From Acetobacterium woodii DSM 1030 (lineage in GTDB: Bacteria; Bacillota; Clostridia; Eubacteriales; Eubacteriaceae), in NCBI RefSeq assembly GCF_000247605.1, contig NC_016894.1:1364001-1428000 (forward strand): a stretch of DNA of 64,000 bases, in the 5' to 3' direction. Position numbers and translations under genes: made by a program. Position 1 is the stretch's first letter. Each line of letters opens with the position of its first letter. The notes beneath the pieces were generated by a model. It saw nothing but the letters and a program-made list of their open reading frames with translations. It was not told the origin of the DNA and did no database searches. Positions 51,019 to 60,265 of this stretch are shown piece by piece.

Positions 51019-52875
51019 TTATAGGGCCAGATTATTAAATTGACTGTTATATAAATCCGCATAAAATGTATCGGCGGCCAGTAGCTCCTGATGGGTTCCT
51101 TTTTCGACGATGGTTCCGTTTTTCATAACCAGAATTAAATCAGCTGATTTGATGGTGGATAACCGATGCGCAATAACAAAGCTGGTTTTTCCTTTCATAC
51201 TCGAAACCATGGCTTGCTGTACTTCCAATTCGGTTTTGGTGTCAACACTGGAAGTTGCTTCATCGAGAATCATCAAGACGGGATTGGCCAGCATCGCCCG
51301 GGCAATGGTTAGCAACTGCATTTGTCCTTGGGAAATGGTTCCTTCGTCATTGGAGATCACCGTATCATAACCAGCGGACAAGGTGCGGATAAAATGGTCA
51401 CATCGAGCTGCTTTGGCAACTTGAATAATGTCTTCTCGGGTGGCATCCATTTTTCCGTAAGCAATGTTTTCAGCAATCGTACCTTTAAAGAGCCAAGTAT
51501 CCTGAAGCACCATGCCTACCATACGGCGAAGCTTGCTTTTAGAAAGATCCTTAATATCAATATTATCAACGGTTATTTTACCGCCGTCAAGTTCATAAAA
51601 TCGCAGTAACAGATTAACCAACGTGGTTTTACCAGCACCTGTAGGCCCGACAATGGCAACCATTTCGTTTGGTCTTACGGTAAAACTGATATCTTCCATT
51701 AATATTTTATCGGGGTGATAACCAAAACGGACGTGTTCAAAAGCCACTGCCCCGTCCGGGGCGGCAATTTGTTTCGGGGTAGTGGTGTCAGGAACTGTTT
51801 CAGCCTCGTCCAGAAATTCAAAAACGCGTTCCGCTGACGCTAAGGCAGCCTGCAGCGAATTAACAAAATAAGAAGATTGGGTAATGGGATCAGAAATCTG
51901 GTTGACATATTGCAAAAAAGCCTGAACCGTCCCAATCGTGATGGTACCTTTAATGGCAAAAAAACCGCCGACAATAGCAGTCGCCACAAAACTCAACTGT
52001 GTTAGAAAACGAATCGCCGGATAGATGGCAAAGATGACGAATTGGGATTTTTTGTTGGCTTGATACTGGCGTTCACTTAATTCACGTTCGGTTTGAATAA
52101 CCTTATCCTGTTGATTAAAGCTTTTAATAATGAGGTTCCCGGTATAATATTCTTCAATTTTTCCATTAAGTTCACCTAAAACCATTTGATTCTCATAAAA
52201 AATAGCCAGCGTTTTCGCGGAAATCCACTTTGTAGCAAAAACACTCAACGACATGGTTGAGATGATCAGCACCGTCATGAACGGACTTTGAGTAAGCATA
52301 ATGACAATACTAAAAATAATGTTACAAATAGCATTAACAAATTGTAACGCCCCGGTTTTTAGTACCTCGGCAATTTTATCGGGATCGTTAGTGGTTCGGC
52401 TTAAAATTTCTCCGGTTTCATTGGCGTCATAATAATGCAAAGGGAGTTTTGTAATTTTTTTACTAATTTGTTCCCGTAATGAAAGAGCAAGCTTTTCGCC
52501 AACACTCGCCATGGTATATTCCTGCAGAAAAGAAAAGATCGCGCCAAACAGATAAGCAATAGCTAACAATAATAGCGGGGACAGCACTATTTTGGCTAAT
52601 GTTTCAAAATTGCCGCCAATTCCGTTGGCACTGATCGCTTGAATAAGCCGATCCAGAGCTTGCCCCATGAAGATGGGGGTGAGGGCAAACAGACCATTAC
52701 TGATTACAGCGGCCAGCAAAATGATTAGTAAAGCACTTTTTTGCTGGCATAAAAGTGCCATTAATCGTTTGGCGGATGCTTTTGAATTTTTAGGGATATC
52801 TTCCATTTCAGTCAAATCGACTGGATCAAATTCTTTTTTATTTTTAGATTGATTTTTTTTTCGTTGTTTCTTCAT
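51019..52875 (-). CDS. ABC exporter half-transporter, catalytic subunit of the second heterodimer
   Basis: 618 aa with a Lys-rich N-tail and six membrane helices. NBD: Walker A GPTGAGKTT, signature ISQGQ, Walker B LMILDEATSSVD with catalytic Glu, H-loop FVIAHRLSTI. Its start overlaps the stop of the preceding half-transporter (ATGA). Organised like the MarR-linked exporter at 18620-22229 but under a MerR regulator. Confidence 0.93.
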   Translation of the reverse strand: MKKQRKKNQSKNKKEFDPVDLTEMEDIPKNSKASAKRLMALLCQQKSALLIILLAAVISNGLFALTPIFMGQALDRLIQAISANGIGGNFETLAKIVLSPLLLLAIAYLFGAIFSFLQEYTMASVGEKLALSLREQISKKITKLPLHYYDANETGEILSRTTNDPDKIAEVLKTGALQFVNAICNIIFSIVIMLTQSPFMTVLIISTMSLSVFATKWISAKTLAIFYENQMVLGELNGKIEEYYTGNLIIKSFNQQDKVIQTERELSERQYQANKKSQFVIFAIYPAIRFLTQLSFVATAIVGGFFAIKGTITIGTVQAFLQYVNQISDPITQSSYFVNSLQAALASAERVFEFLDEAETVPDTTTPKQIAAPDGAVAFEHVRFGYHPDKILMEDISFTVRPNEMVAIVGPTGAGKTTLVNLLLRFYELDGGKITVDNIDIKDLSKSKLRRMVGMVLQDTWLFKGTIAENIAYGKMDATREDIIQVAKAARCDHFIRTLSAGYDTVISNDEGTISQGQMQLLTIARAMLANPVLMILDEATSSVDTKTELEVQQAMVSSMKGKTSFVIAHRLSTIKSADLILVMKNGTIVEKGTHQELLAADTFYADLYNSQFNNLAL

Positions 52876-54611
52876 AGCGTATCCGTTTCCTTTACAGTGA
52901 GTTGCGAAGCCACGATTTCCTGATAAACAGGGCAGTTTTTCATGAGTTGTGAATGTTTGCCGATACCAGCCATTCGGCCGGAATCGAGAACAATGATCTG
53001 ATCGGCATCAATGATGGTGCTAATTCGTTGCGCGATAATAATTACGGTGGCATTCGTCAACTCTTTTTTGAGTGTTTTTCGCAAGGCGGCATCGGTTTTG
53101 AAATCGAGAGCTGAGAAACTATCATCAAAAATATAGATAGGCGCTTTTTTTACCAGTGCCCGGGTAATACATAGGCGTTGTTTTTGGCCACCGGAAAAAT
53201 TAGTTCCGCCCTGAGCAACGACGCTTTCATAACCGGCTTCGCTTTCGTTAATAAAATCATGGGCTTGGGCGATTTTTGCAGCAGCTTCTAATTCTTCCCA
53301 GGATGCTTCGTTGTTGCCCATGCGCAGATTGTCGGCAATGGTGCCGCTAAAAAGAATCGCCTTCTGAGGGACGTAGCTGATTTTTTCCCGCAACTCCTGC
53401 TGCGGCATTTCGCGAATATCGGTACCTTCCAGCGTAATTTGACCACTTGCTACATCATAAAGACGTAACATCAAACCGGCAATAGTACTTTTGCCTGATC
53501 CGGTTCCGCCGATGATAGCAGTGGTTTGGCCCTGTTGACAAGAAAAACTGATGTTTTCCAAAACCGACTCTTCGGCACCATGATAAGAAAAGTTGACCTG
53601 ATCAAATACCAGTTTTTCAGGATTATCAGGAGTTCTTTTAGTGAGTGCTTCTTTTTTATCCAAAATTTCGGGAATCGTATCCAGCACTTCCTGGGTTCGA
53701 TCCAGACAGGCTTTCATTTTTGGCAGCATCACCATCACCATTGAAGACATAATCAGGGTGATCAGCAACAAAATGGTATATTCCGAAACCGCGGTAATAC
53801 CGCCGATTAGAATTTCGCCGTTAAGGACAAGGAAGCTGCCAAACCAGAAGATTGCGATTAAACTGATGCCGATAACCGTCCAGATCAGCGGACTAAACAT
53901 TGCAAAGGTTTTATTTAAGCGAATAACATTATTGGCATATGCTAAAAAAGCATCATTGGTTCGTTTTCTTTCAAATTCGGAATTGTCAAAAGCGCGGATT
54001 ACCCGAACGCCGGTAATGGCTTCCCCCATGATACGGTTAATCGAATCCAGTCGGGTTTGGATCGTTTGAGAGATTGGGCTGGCTTTTTTGAAGATAATAA
54101 AAATAGCCAGCATAAAAATGACCATAACACTAATCGGAATCACTACCAGTGAAGGGTTAACCGCAATTGTCATAATGATAGCAGCGATCGTAATTATCGG
54201 AGCCGGTAGGATCATTTGGGTGAACATAATCACGGTTTGTTGGATCACCGTAATATCGCTGGTTGCTCGGGTGATCATCGAAGCGGTACTGAAGCGATTA
54301 AAATCGCGGATTGACAAGACTTGAGTTTTATCAAAAATCCGATCTCTCAGGTATTTTCCGGAAAGAGCGGCTAAATCGGCACACAAATAGCTAGTCCACA
54401 AAGCAATCAGGGCGGAGATGCCAACGGCTGCCAGCATTTGTAAACCGGATAGGATAATTGCTGACATATCTTTTTTGATGATGCCAACATCAATAATTTT
54501 GGCGACAAAATAAGGAACTGCCAGCGTACTGAATGATTGAATAACCGTTGCGACGATAATGAGCAACAGCAGTCCTTTTTTTTCTTTTAAAAATTGGATT
54601 AAATAGGTCAT
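52872..54611 (-). CDS. ABC exporter half-transporter, degenerate-site subunit of the second heterodimer
   Basis: 579 aa; ATG after GGAGGAACCATAA. Six membrane helices, Walker A GGTGSGKST, signature FSGGQ, Walker B IYIFDDSFSALD with Asp in place of the catalytic Glu, IAQRIST at the H-loop (Gln for His). This is the non-hydrolysing partner of a heterodimer. First gene of the MerR-controlled operon; promoter at 54659-54689. Confidence 0.93.
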   Translation of the reverse strand: MTYLIQFLKEKKGLLLLIIVATVIQSFSTLAVPYFVAKIIDVGIIKKDMSAIILSGLQMLAAVGISALIALWTSYLCADLAALSGKYLRDRIFDKTQVLSIRDFNRFSTASMITRATSDITVIQQTVIMFTQMILPAPIITIAAIIMTIAVNPSLVVIPISVMVIFMLAIFIIFKKASPISQTIQTRLDSINRIMGEAITGVRVIRAFDNSEFERKRTNDAFLAYANNVIRLNKTFAMFSPLIWTVIGISLIAIFWFGSFLVLNGEILIGGITAVSEYTILLLITLIMSSMVMVMLPKMKACLDRTQEVLDTIPEILDKKEALTKRTPDNPEKLVFDQVNFSYHGAEESVLENISFSCQQGQTTAIIGGTGSGKSTIAGLMLRLYDVASGQITLEGTDIREMPQQELREKISYVPQKAILFSGTIADNLRMGNNEASWEELEAAAKIAQAHDFINESEAGYESVVAQGGTNFSGGQKQRLCITRALVKKAPIYIFDDSFSALDFKTDAALRKTLKKELTNATVIIIAQRISTIIDADQIIVLDSGRMAGIGKHSQLMKNCPVYQEIVASQLTVKETDTL

Positions 54612-54658
54612 TTATGGTTCCTCCAGACTTGATATTAGGTGTCAAAACTGCTATAATT

Positions 54659-54689
54659 ATCATAAACTATACAGTAACTGTACAGTCAA
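54659..54689 (-). promoter_or_regulatory. MerR-type promoter with 19-bp spacer
   Basis: On the minus strand, -35 TTGACT (54689-54684) and -10 TATGAT (54664-54659) are 19 bp apart, the long spacing that MerR activators correct. The spacer contains the dyad TACAGT-T-ACTGTA, the expected MerR site. It drives the ABC exporter. Confidence 0.8.
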
Positions 54690-54715
54690 GCATTTTATCT
54701 GTTTGAAAGTGAGCA

Positions 54716-55594
54716 ATGATGAGTTTTAAGGAATATATGAATATCAGTGAATTTGCAAAGATTTCGGGAACCAGCCGAAGAAACTTGCTTTATTATGATG
54801 AGATTGGCTTATTTTCACCAGCAATCGTTAATGAAAAAGGTTATCGTTATTATTCAATCCGGCAGTTTAATACGCTTGATACCATCAACATTCTTAAAAG
54901 TCTGGGAATGCCGCTTAAGGAGATTAAAGCATTTATTGAAACCCGTACGCCGGAACAGGCGATTGAACTTTTTTCCAAGCAGGAGCAGAAAATTCTTTCA
55001 GAAATGAAACGGCTGGCCTATTGCCGCAAAACCTTAAAAACGCGAATTTGGCGAATCAAAGAAGCGCTGACTTTTGAACTCCAGACCCTTTTTCTTCAGG
55101 AGGTCCCGGAGGAGTATTTCCTGGCAACCGAACGGGTTCAATATATGGAAGATAAAACGGCCATGAAGATTTATTTTGATTTTTTTTCAACCCTGAGTGA
55201 ACACCGTCTTGATGTTGGTTATCCGATGTGTAATGTTATCTATCTCGATAGTGATGCGTTTGAAACAGATAAAGATAACCGATATCAGTTGACCCAAAAA
55301 ATAAGTAAAACCAAAGCACAAAAAAATAAGTCAAATGAAATAATTGTTAAACCGGCCGGTTATTATCTTACCGAATACCGATCGGGTTTAGATGTTTATA
55401 CAGCGGATCAATACGAGGTTATTTCACCCCGCATGAAAGCCTATATTGCGGAAAATAACCTCCAGATTCACGGGCCGGTCTGGGAATTTTGGTGGCTGGA
55501 CGATACGGTCACCAAAAATCAGAATGAACATATTTACCAGACGTCAATTCACATCCATCCGGTTAATCCCGATATTCTTTTGAATCAAGAATAA
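54716..55594 (+). CDS. MerR family multidrug-type regulator with GyrI-like ligand domain
   Basis: 292 aa. The N-terminal HTH is at residues ~8-75 (MNISEFAKISGTSRRNLLYY, then ILKSLGMPLKEIKAFI), followed by a dimer helix (~80-120) and a C-terminal ~160-aa ligand domain of the GyrI/BmrR type (EYFLATERVQYME, GPVWEFWWLDD). BmrR-like proteins bind amphipathic drugs and activate exporter genes; the divergent ABC pair is the evident target. No clear ribosome binding site. Confidence 0.9.
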   Translation: MMSFKEYMNISEFAKISGTSRRNLLYYDEIGLFSPAIVNEKGYRYYSIRQFNTLDTINILKSLGMPLKEIKAFIETRTPEQAIELFSKQEQKILSEMKRLAYCRKTLKTRIWRIKEALTFELQTLFLQEVPEEYFLATERVQYMEDKTAMKIYFDFFSTLSEHRLDVGYPMCNVIYLDSDAFETDKDNRYQLTQKISKTKAQKNKSNEIIVKPAGYYLTEYRSGLDVYTADQYEVISPRMKAYIAENNLQIHGPVWEFWWLDDTVTKNQNEHIYQTSIHIHPVNPDILLNQE

Positions 55595-56033
55595 AATGTT
55601 TTTTATCAATTGGTGATGGGGCGGCGATCATTGCACGATGCTTTTTGAAAAGATAAATAAATTTTGATTGGTTGAGCAATGATAGGTCGAACTTATCCTA
55701 AAATGAAGTTTTTTTATAAAAAATCGGATAGAGGATTATTCATTTAAGGATAATGTGACGATTATAATGTTACAATATTTCCATTAAATATAATAAAGTG
55801 AATGATAACCCTATCGACGATGAAACTAATAGTAATAAAGTGAACATTAAAATACGATTGGTGTAATAAATGCACCGGCAATTTCTGGAGGCGAATATGA
55901 ATAATGCATTATCGATGCAAGTGAGCATTAAAATTTATGATATGAGTGACAAAAAAATTGAGGTCTTAAACGCATGGAAATTTTAGTAGACGAGACAAAA
56001 TTTATTTTGACGTTTGATCCATTTGAATCGCGA
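55595..56033. other. Intergenic stretch, one tiny doubtful frame
   Basis: Mostly AT-rich and non-coding. An ATG at 55897 after CTGGAGGCGAAT opens MNNALSMQVSIKIYDMSDKK and ends after 29 codons. It could be a leader peptide or a gene relic. Confidence 0.3.
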
Positions 56034-56065
56034 AAACAACCGATGATGACTATCATCGGTTGTTT
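56034..56065. repeat. Perfect 14-bp stem-loop before the glycosyltransferase gene
   Basis: AAACAACCGATGAT (56034-56047), loop GACT, ATCATCGGTTGTTT (56052-56065). No long T-run follows; it may attenuate or protect the transcript. Confidence 0.6.
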
Positions 56066-56158
56066 AGACGTTATGATGCACCAAAAGGGTGGCGCTTGGC
56101 CGTTATCATCGATCGCACCTTTTTTGATGAGCTGCGGGTTATTTAAAAAGGAGACAAA

Positions 56159-57199
56159 ATGAAAAAGATAACCTTTGTTGTTCCTTGTTATAATTCAGAA
56201 GATTATATGAACCGTTGTATTGATTCACTTTTATATGCCGGGGATGATGCGGAGATCATTATCGTTAATGACGGTTCAAAAGATAAAACGCCTGAAATAG
56301 CTGAGGATTATCGGATAAAATATCCCCATATCATTCGGGTTATCAATAAAGAAAATGGGGGCCATGGTTCTGGGGTAAATGTGGGCTTGGAGCAGGCAAG
56401 CGGGATTTATTTTAAAGTGGTTGATTCCGATGACTGGTTAGACCAACAGGCATTGGAGCGATTAATGTTTAAAATTAGAAATTTTTGTCTGATGAAACAG
56501 CGAGATAATACGTGTGTCATTCCAGACTTATTTATCTGTAATTACGTCTATGACCATTTGTATGAAGAAACCCGTCATGATATTTCTTATAAAAACGCCC
56601 TGGAAGAGGAAAAAATCTGTAAATGGGAGGATATCGGCTATTTTAAACCGTCGCAATATTTACTTATGCATTCTCAGATCTTCCGAACGGAAATTTTAAG
56701 GGAGAGTGGGGTAAAACTTCCCGAGCATACCTTTTATGTTGATAATATTTTTGCTTATCAACCACTCCCCTATGTCAAGCATTTATATTATATGAATATT
56801 GATCTTTATCATTATTTCATTGGTCGGGAGGATCAGTCGGTAAATGAAGACATCATGCTTAATCGGATTGATCAACAAATTCGGGTGACCGAACAAATGC
56901 TGTCCTGTGTAAATTTACAGGTGGTAAAAAAGAAAGAACCAAAACTTGCGTCATATATGTATCGATATCTTTCAATTATCATGTCGATCACAAATATTTT
57001 ATTACTAATGATTAATTCCGAGGAAGCGCGGCTTCAAAAAAATAAATTGTGGAGCGAACTCAAAGAACTCGATCGAAGTCTTTATCTAAAACTGAAATAC
57101 GCATCTATGAGTGGACTGACTAATATGCCCGGTTCTTTGGGGCGCAAAATAACCATTTCCGGTTATCGCGTGGCCCAGAAGATCTACAAATTTAATTGA
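56159..57199 (+). CDS. Family 2 glycosyltransferase
   Basis: 346 aa; ATG after AAAAGGAGACAAA. GT-A fold: ITFVVPCYNSEDYMNRCIDS, NDGSKDKTPEIAED, GHGSGVNVGLEQASG and the metal-binding VVDSDDW at ~90. It transfers a sugar from a nucleotide-sugar donor to a lipid or polysaccharide. With the flippase-like and UDP-galactopyranose mutase genes it forms a probable operon for a cell-surface glycan. Confidence 0.92.
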   Translation: MKKITFVVPCYNSEDYMNRCIDSLLYAGDDAEIIIVNDGSKDKTPEIAEDYRIKYPHIIRVINKENGGHGSGVNVGLEQASGIYFKVVDSDDWLDQQALERLMFKIRNFCLMKQRDNTCVIPDLFICNYVYDHLYEETRHDISYKNALEEEKICKWEDIGYFKPSQYLLMHSQIFRTEILRESGVKLPEHTFYVDNIFAYQPLPYVKHLYYMNIDLYHYFIGREDQSVNEDIMLNRIDQQIRVTEQMLSCVNLQVVKKKEPKLASYMYRYLSIIMSITNILLLMINSEEARLQKNKLWSELKELDRSLYLKLKYASMSGLTNMPGSLGRKITISGYRVAQKIYKFN

Positions 57200-57227
57200 T
57201 GTTTTCAGCTTTAGAAAGGAGGGGCGA

Positions 57228-58277
57228 ATGGCTAAAAAAATAAACAAAAAGCTCCTGAATTTGCTCTTTTTCCTGTTGATTATGGGGCTGACGATTTATG
57301 TGATGCTTAAAGGGAATGACATCGGAGCGATTCTGGGTGCTATTTCCAGTATGAATGTTGGTTATCTGTTTTTGGCCCTTTTGGCGGCCTTGTTTTTTGT
57401 TGTCGCTGAAGGGACCATGATTTGGTATTTAATGCATGGCCGTAGTGGAACAAACAGCATCTTGCGTTGCATTTCCTATTCTTTTGTCGGCTATTTTTAT
57501 TCAGCGCTCACGCCTTCTTCTACCGGGGGACAGCCGATGCAACTTTATTATATGAAAAGAGATGGTAATTCTTTATCCGATAGCTCGGTAGTTTTAATGA
57601 CTTTGGCGGTGTTTAGTCGCTTGGTCATTTCACTAGTTGGGATTTTCCTTCTGATTTTTTGGTATAATCCGTTGGTTTATTATCTACAGAGCTACATGGC
57701 TTTATTTTATTTGGGGTTATTTCTTAATATCGCAACGGTCATCGTTTTACTTGCGGTTATGTTTATTCCGGAGATTATTCGCAAAATCATTCGTTCGGTT
57801 GAACGCTTTCTGGTTGCGATCCATATTCTTAAAATATCGCAAGAACGCCATCTGAAGATTGAAAGTTTTATTGAAGGTTTTCAGGACGCCGTCGTTTTTC
57901 TGACGAAAAACAAAAAGAAAATTTTATTTGTTTTTATCTTTTCATTTATTCAGCGAAGCAGTTTGTATATTCTGACTTATTTTGTCTACCGCGGACTGTC
58001 ATTGAGTGGAACGCCAATGGTCACCGTTATACTGCTTCAAGCCGCGATTTATGTGGCGGTGGAAATGATGCCTCTGCCTGGGGCGCAAGGGATAACCGAA
58101 TTGATGTATTATACGGTCTTCCAGACCGTATTTACGAATGCTTTATTAACGCCATCACTGTTAATTACCCGGGGATTGGATTTCTACTTTTTGGTGATTG
58201 TCAGTTTGATTGTGGTCATTGTCAAATCGTTCCTGGTAAAAAAAACGACGATGTCAATAGAAGTTGAAAAAAGTTAA
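57228..58277 (+). CDS. YbhN/UPF0104 (LPG synthase TM-like) membrane protein
   Basis: 349 aa, about 8 hydrophobic helices; ATG after AAAGGAGGGGCGA. Conserved segment PSSTGGQPMQLYYMKR and LPLPGAQGI-like MPLPGAQGITELMYYTVF are hallmarks of this family, which holds flippase-like and lysyl-lipid synthase membrane domains. The cytosolic LysS-type catalytic domain of MprF is absent, so lipid or glycolipid translocation is more likely than lysylation (inference). Confidence 0.88.
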   Translation: MAKKINKKLLNLLFFLLIMGLTIYVMLKGNDIGAILGAISSMNVGYLFLALLAALFFVVAEGTMIWYLMHGRSGTNSILRCISYSFVGYFYSALTPSSTGGQPMQLYYMKRDGNSLSDSSVVLMTLAVFSRLVISLVGIFLLIFWYNPLVYYLQSYMALFYLGLFLNIATVIVLLAVMFIPEIIRKIIRSVERFLVAIHILKISQERHLKIESFIEGFQDAVVFLTKNKKKILFVFIFSFIQRSSLYILTYFVYRGLSLSGTPMVTVILLQAAIYVAVEMMPLPGAQGITELMYYTVFQTVFTNALLTPSLLITRGLDFYFLVIVSLIVVIVKSFLVKKTTMSIEVEKS

Positions 58278-58463
58278 TCAGCAAGAGGTAAGCGTGGAGC
58301 AGAAAAAACCAACAGATAAGGCGAGGGATGATTGCGGATGGCGCATTCAACTGCTGATCGCCTCATTTACGAGGATCTAAAAAATAGACGAAGGCGATAT
58401 TGCAAGACAGCTGTTTGAGGTTGGTTGTGATGCCCTTGCAAAATTATTAAAGAGGAAAATTAA

Positions 58464-59558
58464 ATGAAAATGAATTATCTCATTGTCGGAGCAGGCTTGG
58501 CCGGACTTACTTTTGCCAATCTGCTGGCACAAAATGAAAATAACAAAATCCTGATCGTCGAAAAACGTCATCATATCGGCGGCAACGCTTATGATAGCTA
58601 TGACGAAAACCATATCCTGATTCATAACTATGGCCCTCATATCTTTCATACCAATAATCAAAAGGTGTGGAATTACCTGAGTCAATTTACCAAATGGCAC
58701 GATTATCAACATCGCGTTTTAAGTTTTGTTGATGGTCAGTTTATTCCGATGCCGATTACCTTAGAAACGATTAATCAGCTGTATAACACGAATCTTTCTC
58801 AGGGGGAGATGGTCGATTTTATTGAAAGCCAAAAAGAAAAAGTGGCACAGATTAAAAGCAGTGAAGATGTGGCATTAAGTAATGCCGGTCGGGATATCTA
58901 TGAAAAATTTTTTATGAACTATACCACCAAACAATGGGGTGTGCCACCGAGTGAATTGGACCCGGCGGTAATATCCAGGATTCCTTTTCGGTTTAACCGC
59001 GACACCCGGTATTTTACCGACCGTTATCAGGGGATTCCTAAAGCGGGTTATACTAAAATGTGTGAGCAGATGATCGACCATCCCAATATTAAGGTGATGC
59101 TCAATACCGATTATAAGGAAATCAAAGCTGCGATTGATTATGATACGATGATCTACACTGGACCGATTGATTATTTTTATGATCATCAATTTGGCAAACT
59201 GAAATATCGAAGTGTTCATTTTGAAATGGAGAATCATGATTGCGAATCTTTTCAGGACACGGCGGTGGTCAATTACCCCAATGATTATGATTTTACCCGA
59301 ATTACCGAATATAAAAAAATGACCGGTCAGAAAGCCTTAAAAACCACGATTATGAAAGAATTTCCCGGTGATGGGGACGAACCTTTTTATCCGTTTCCCA
59401 CTAAAAAATGGCAAGAACTTTATCAGCTCTACAAAGCGAAAGCCGAAACCGAAACAAATGTTATTTTTGCGGGTCGGCTGGCCGAGTATCGGTATTACAA
59501 TATGGATGCTGTTGTTGATCAGGCGATGCAATTATTTGAATCAATGCCACTTAATTGA
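58464..59558 (+). CDS. glf: UDP-galactopyranose mutase
   Basis: 364 aa, the family's usual length; ATG after AAAGAGGAAAATTAA. FAD motif LIVGAGLAGLTFANLL, EKRHHIGGNAYDSYDENHIL, and the conserved GPHIFHTNNQKVWNYLSQF; the end carries FAGRLAEYRYYNMD for FAD. The flavoenzyme converts UDP-galactopyranose to UDP-galactofuranose, the donor for galactofuranose in cell-wall or capsule glycans. Downstream of the glycosyltransferase and flippase-like genes. 58278-58463 shows no gene. Confidence 0.96.
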   Translation: MKMNYLIVGAGLAGLTFANLLAQNENNKILIVEKRHHIGGNAYDSYDENHILIHNYGPHIFHTNNQKVWNYLSQFTKWHDYQHRVLSFVDGQFIPMPITLETINQLYNTNLSQGEMVDFIESQKEKVAQIKSSEDVALSNAGRDIYEKFFMNYTTKQWGVPPSELDPAVISRIPFRFNRDTRYFTDRYQGIPKAGYTKMCEQMIDHPNIKVMLNTDYKEIKAAIDYDTMIYTGPIDYFYDHQFGKLKYRSVHFEMENHDCESFQDTAVVNYPNDYDFTRITEYKKMTGQKALKTTIMKEFPGDGDEPFYPFPTKKWQELYQLYKAKAETETNVIFAGRLAEYRYYNMDAVVDQAMQLFESMPLN

Positions 59559-59698
59559 CTTTAAAAGCTAACAAAGCGTTTAGAGTGGATTAATATGCGG
59601 TTGGTGTTAATAAAACGTTGAATTGATCCCCAAAAGCGCACGGATTGAAGTGACGCATTAGTTAAAAAAGCTGGAATAACGAAATAAAAGATAACGTA

Positions 59699-59829
59699 GT
59701 ACCAACAATTGTTAGATCATGTTGTGTGCCTCAAGGCGAACAGTTGCAATGAAAAGGCTATCTTTAGCCAAAGCTTTGCTGCAACTGTCCGAATTGCGGG
59801 CATGCAACAGATTAACAATTGATCGGTAC
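59699..59829. repeat. Dispersed palindromic element H2, inverted copy of H1
   Basis: The reverse complement starts GTACCGATCAATTGTTAATC and follows element H1 (46751-46878) almost base for base at both ends; the centre differs but is still paired (CAGTTGCA/TGCAACTG and the hairpin GGCTA-TCTT-TAGCC). A change on one arm is often matched on the other, which suggests the fold matters. Confidence 0.8.
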
Positions 59830-59848
59830 GGTCGTTTATTGACAACCT

Positions 59849-59882
59849 ACCGGGTGGATTGAAAAAATCCATCCGGTTTTTT
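59849..59882 (+). terminator. Rho-independent terminator after element H2
   Basis: ACCGGGTGGATT (59849-59860) pairs with AATCCATCCGGT (59866-59877), followed by TTTTTT. Ends the glf transcript. As with H1, the terminator follows the repeat by about 20-30 bp. Confidence 0.85.
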
Positions 59883-60265
59883 GTTTGCTCATTTAATAGA
59901 TGACAGAATAGGTTTTTTGTTCTTGATAAGTAAGACATGAATTTGCAAAGCGATGAGGCGATTAATTATTATTTTGATTGATTTATGATTAGTAAATTGC
60001 TATAATATTATAATGATAATAAATTATTAAAATAGAATAAAAACTTATCGCTTTTAATGAAAATGATTCGTACAAAACAAAGTGCCGGCAGCAATTGATC
60101 TTGATGTACAGGCGATAGTGGTTAATAGGATACACTAAATATCCGATCAGTTGGAGATTGATCTAAAAATTGGTGAAATAGCAACAGCGGTAGCTGATCC
60201 GGTTCGTAAGATTGACGGCATTGTAGCAATAGCGCAAGAAAATTTTTGTTGAAAGGAAGAAAAAT
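59883..60265. other. Leader of the purine-type operon with a possible gene relic
   Basis: From about 60083 one frame reads VPAAIDLDVQAIVVNRIH, a stop, then DQLEIDLKIGEIATAVADPV and KIDGIVAIAQENFC to TGA at 60250. It looks like decayed protein, family unknown. A clear promoter is not identified. Confidence 0.3.

Noticed and set aside
55974-56162. 62-codon gene before the glycosyltransferase
   Set aside because: It is built across the perfect hairpin at 56034-56065, lacks a ribosome site and overlaps the next start.
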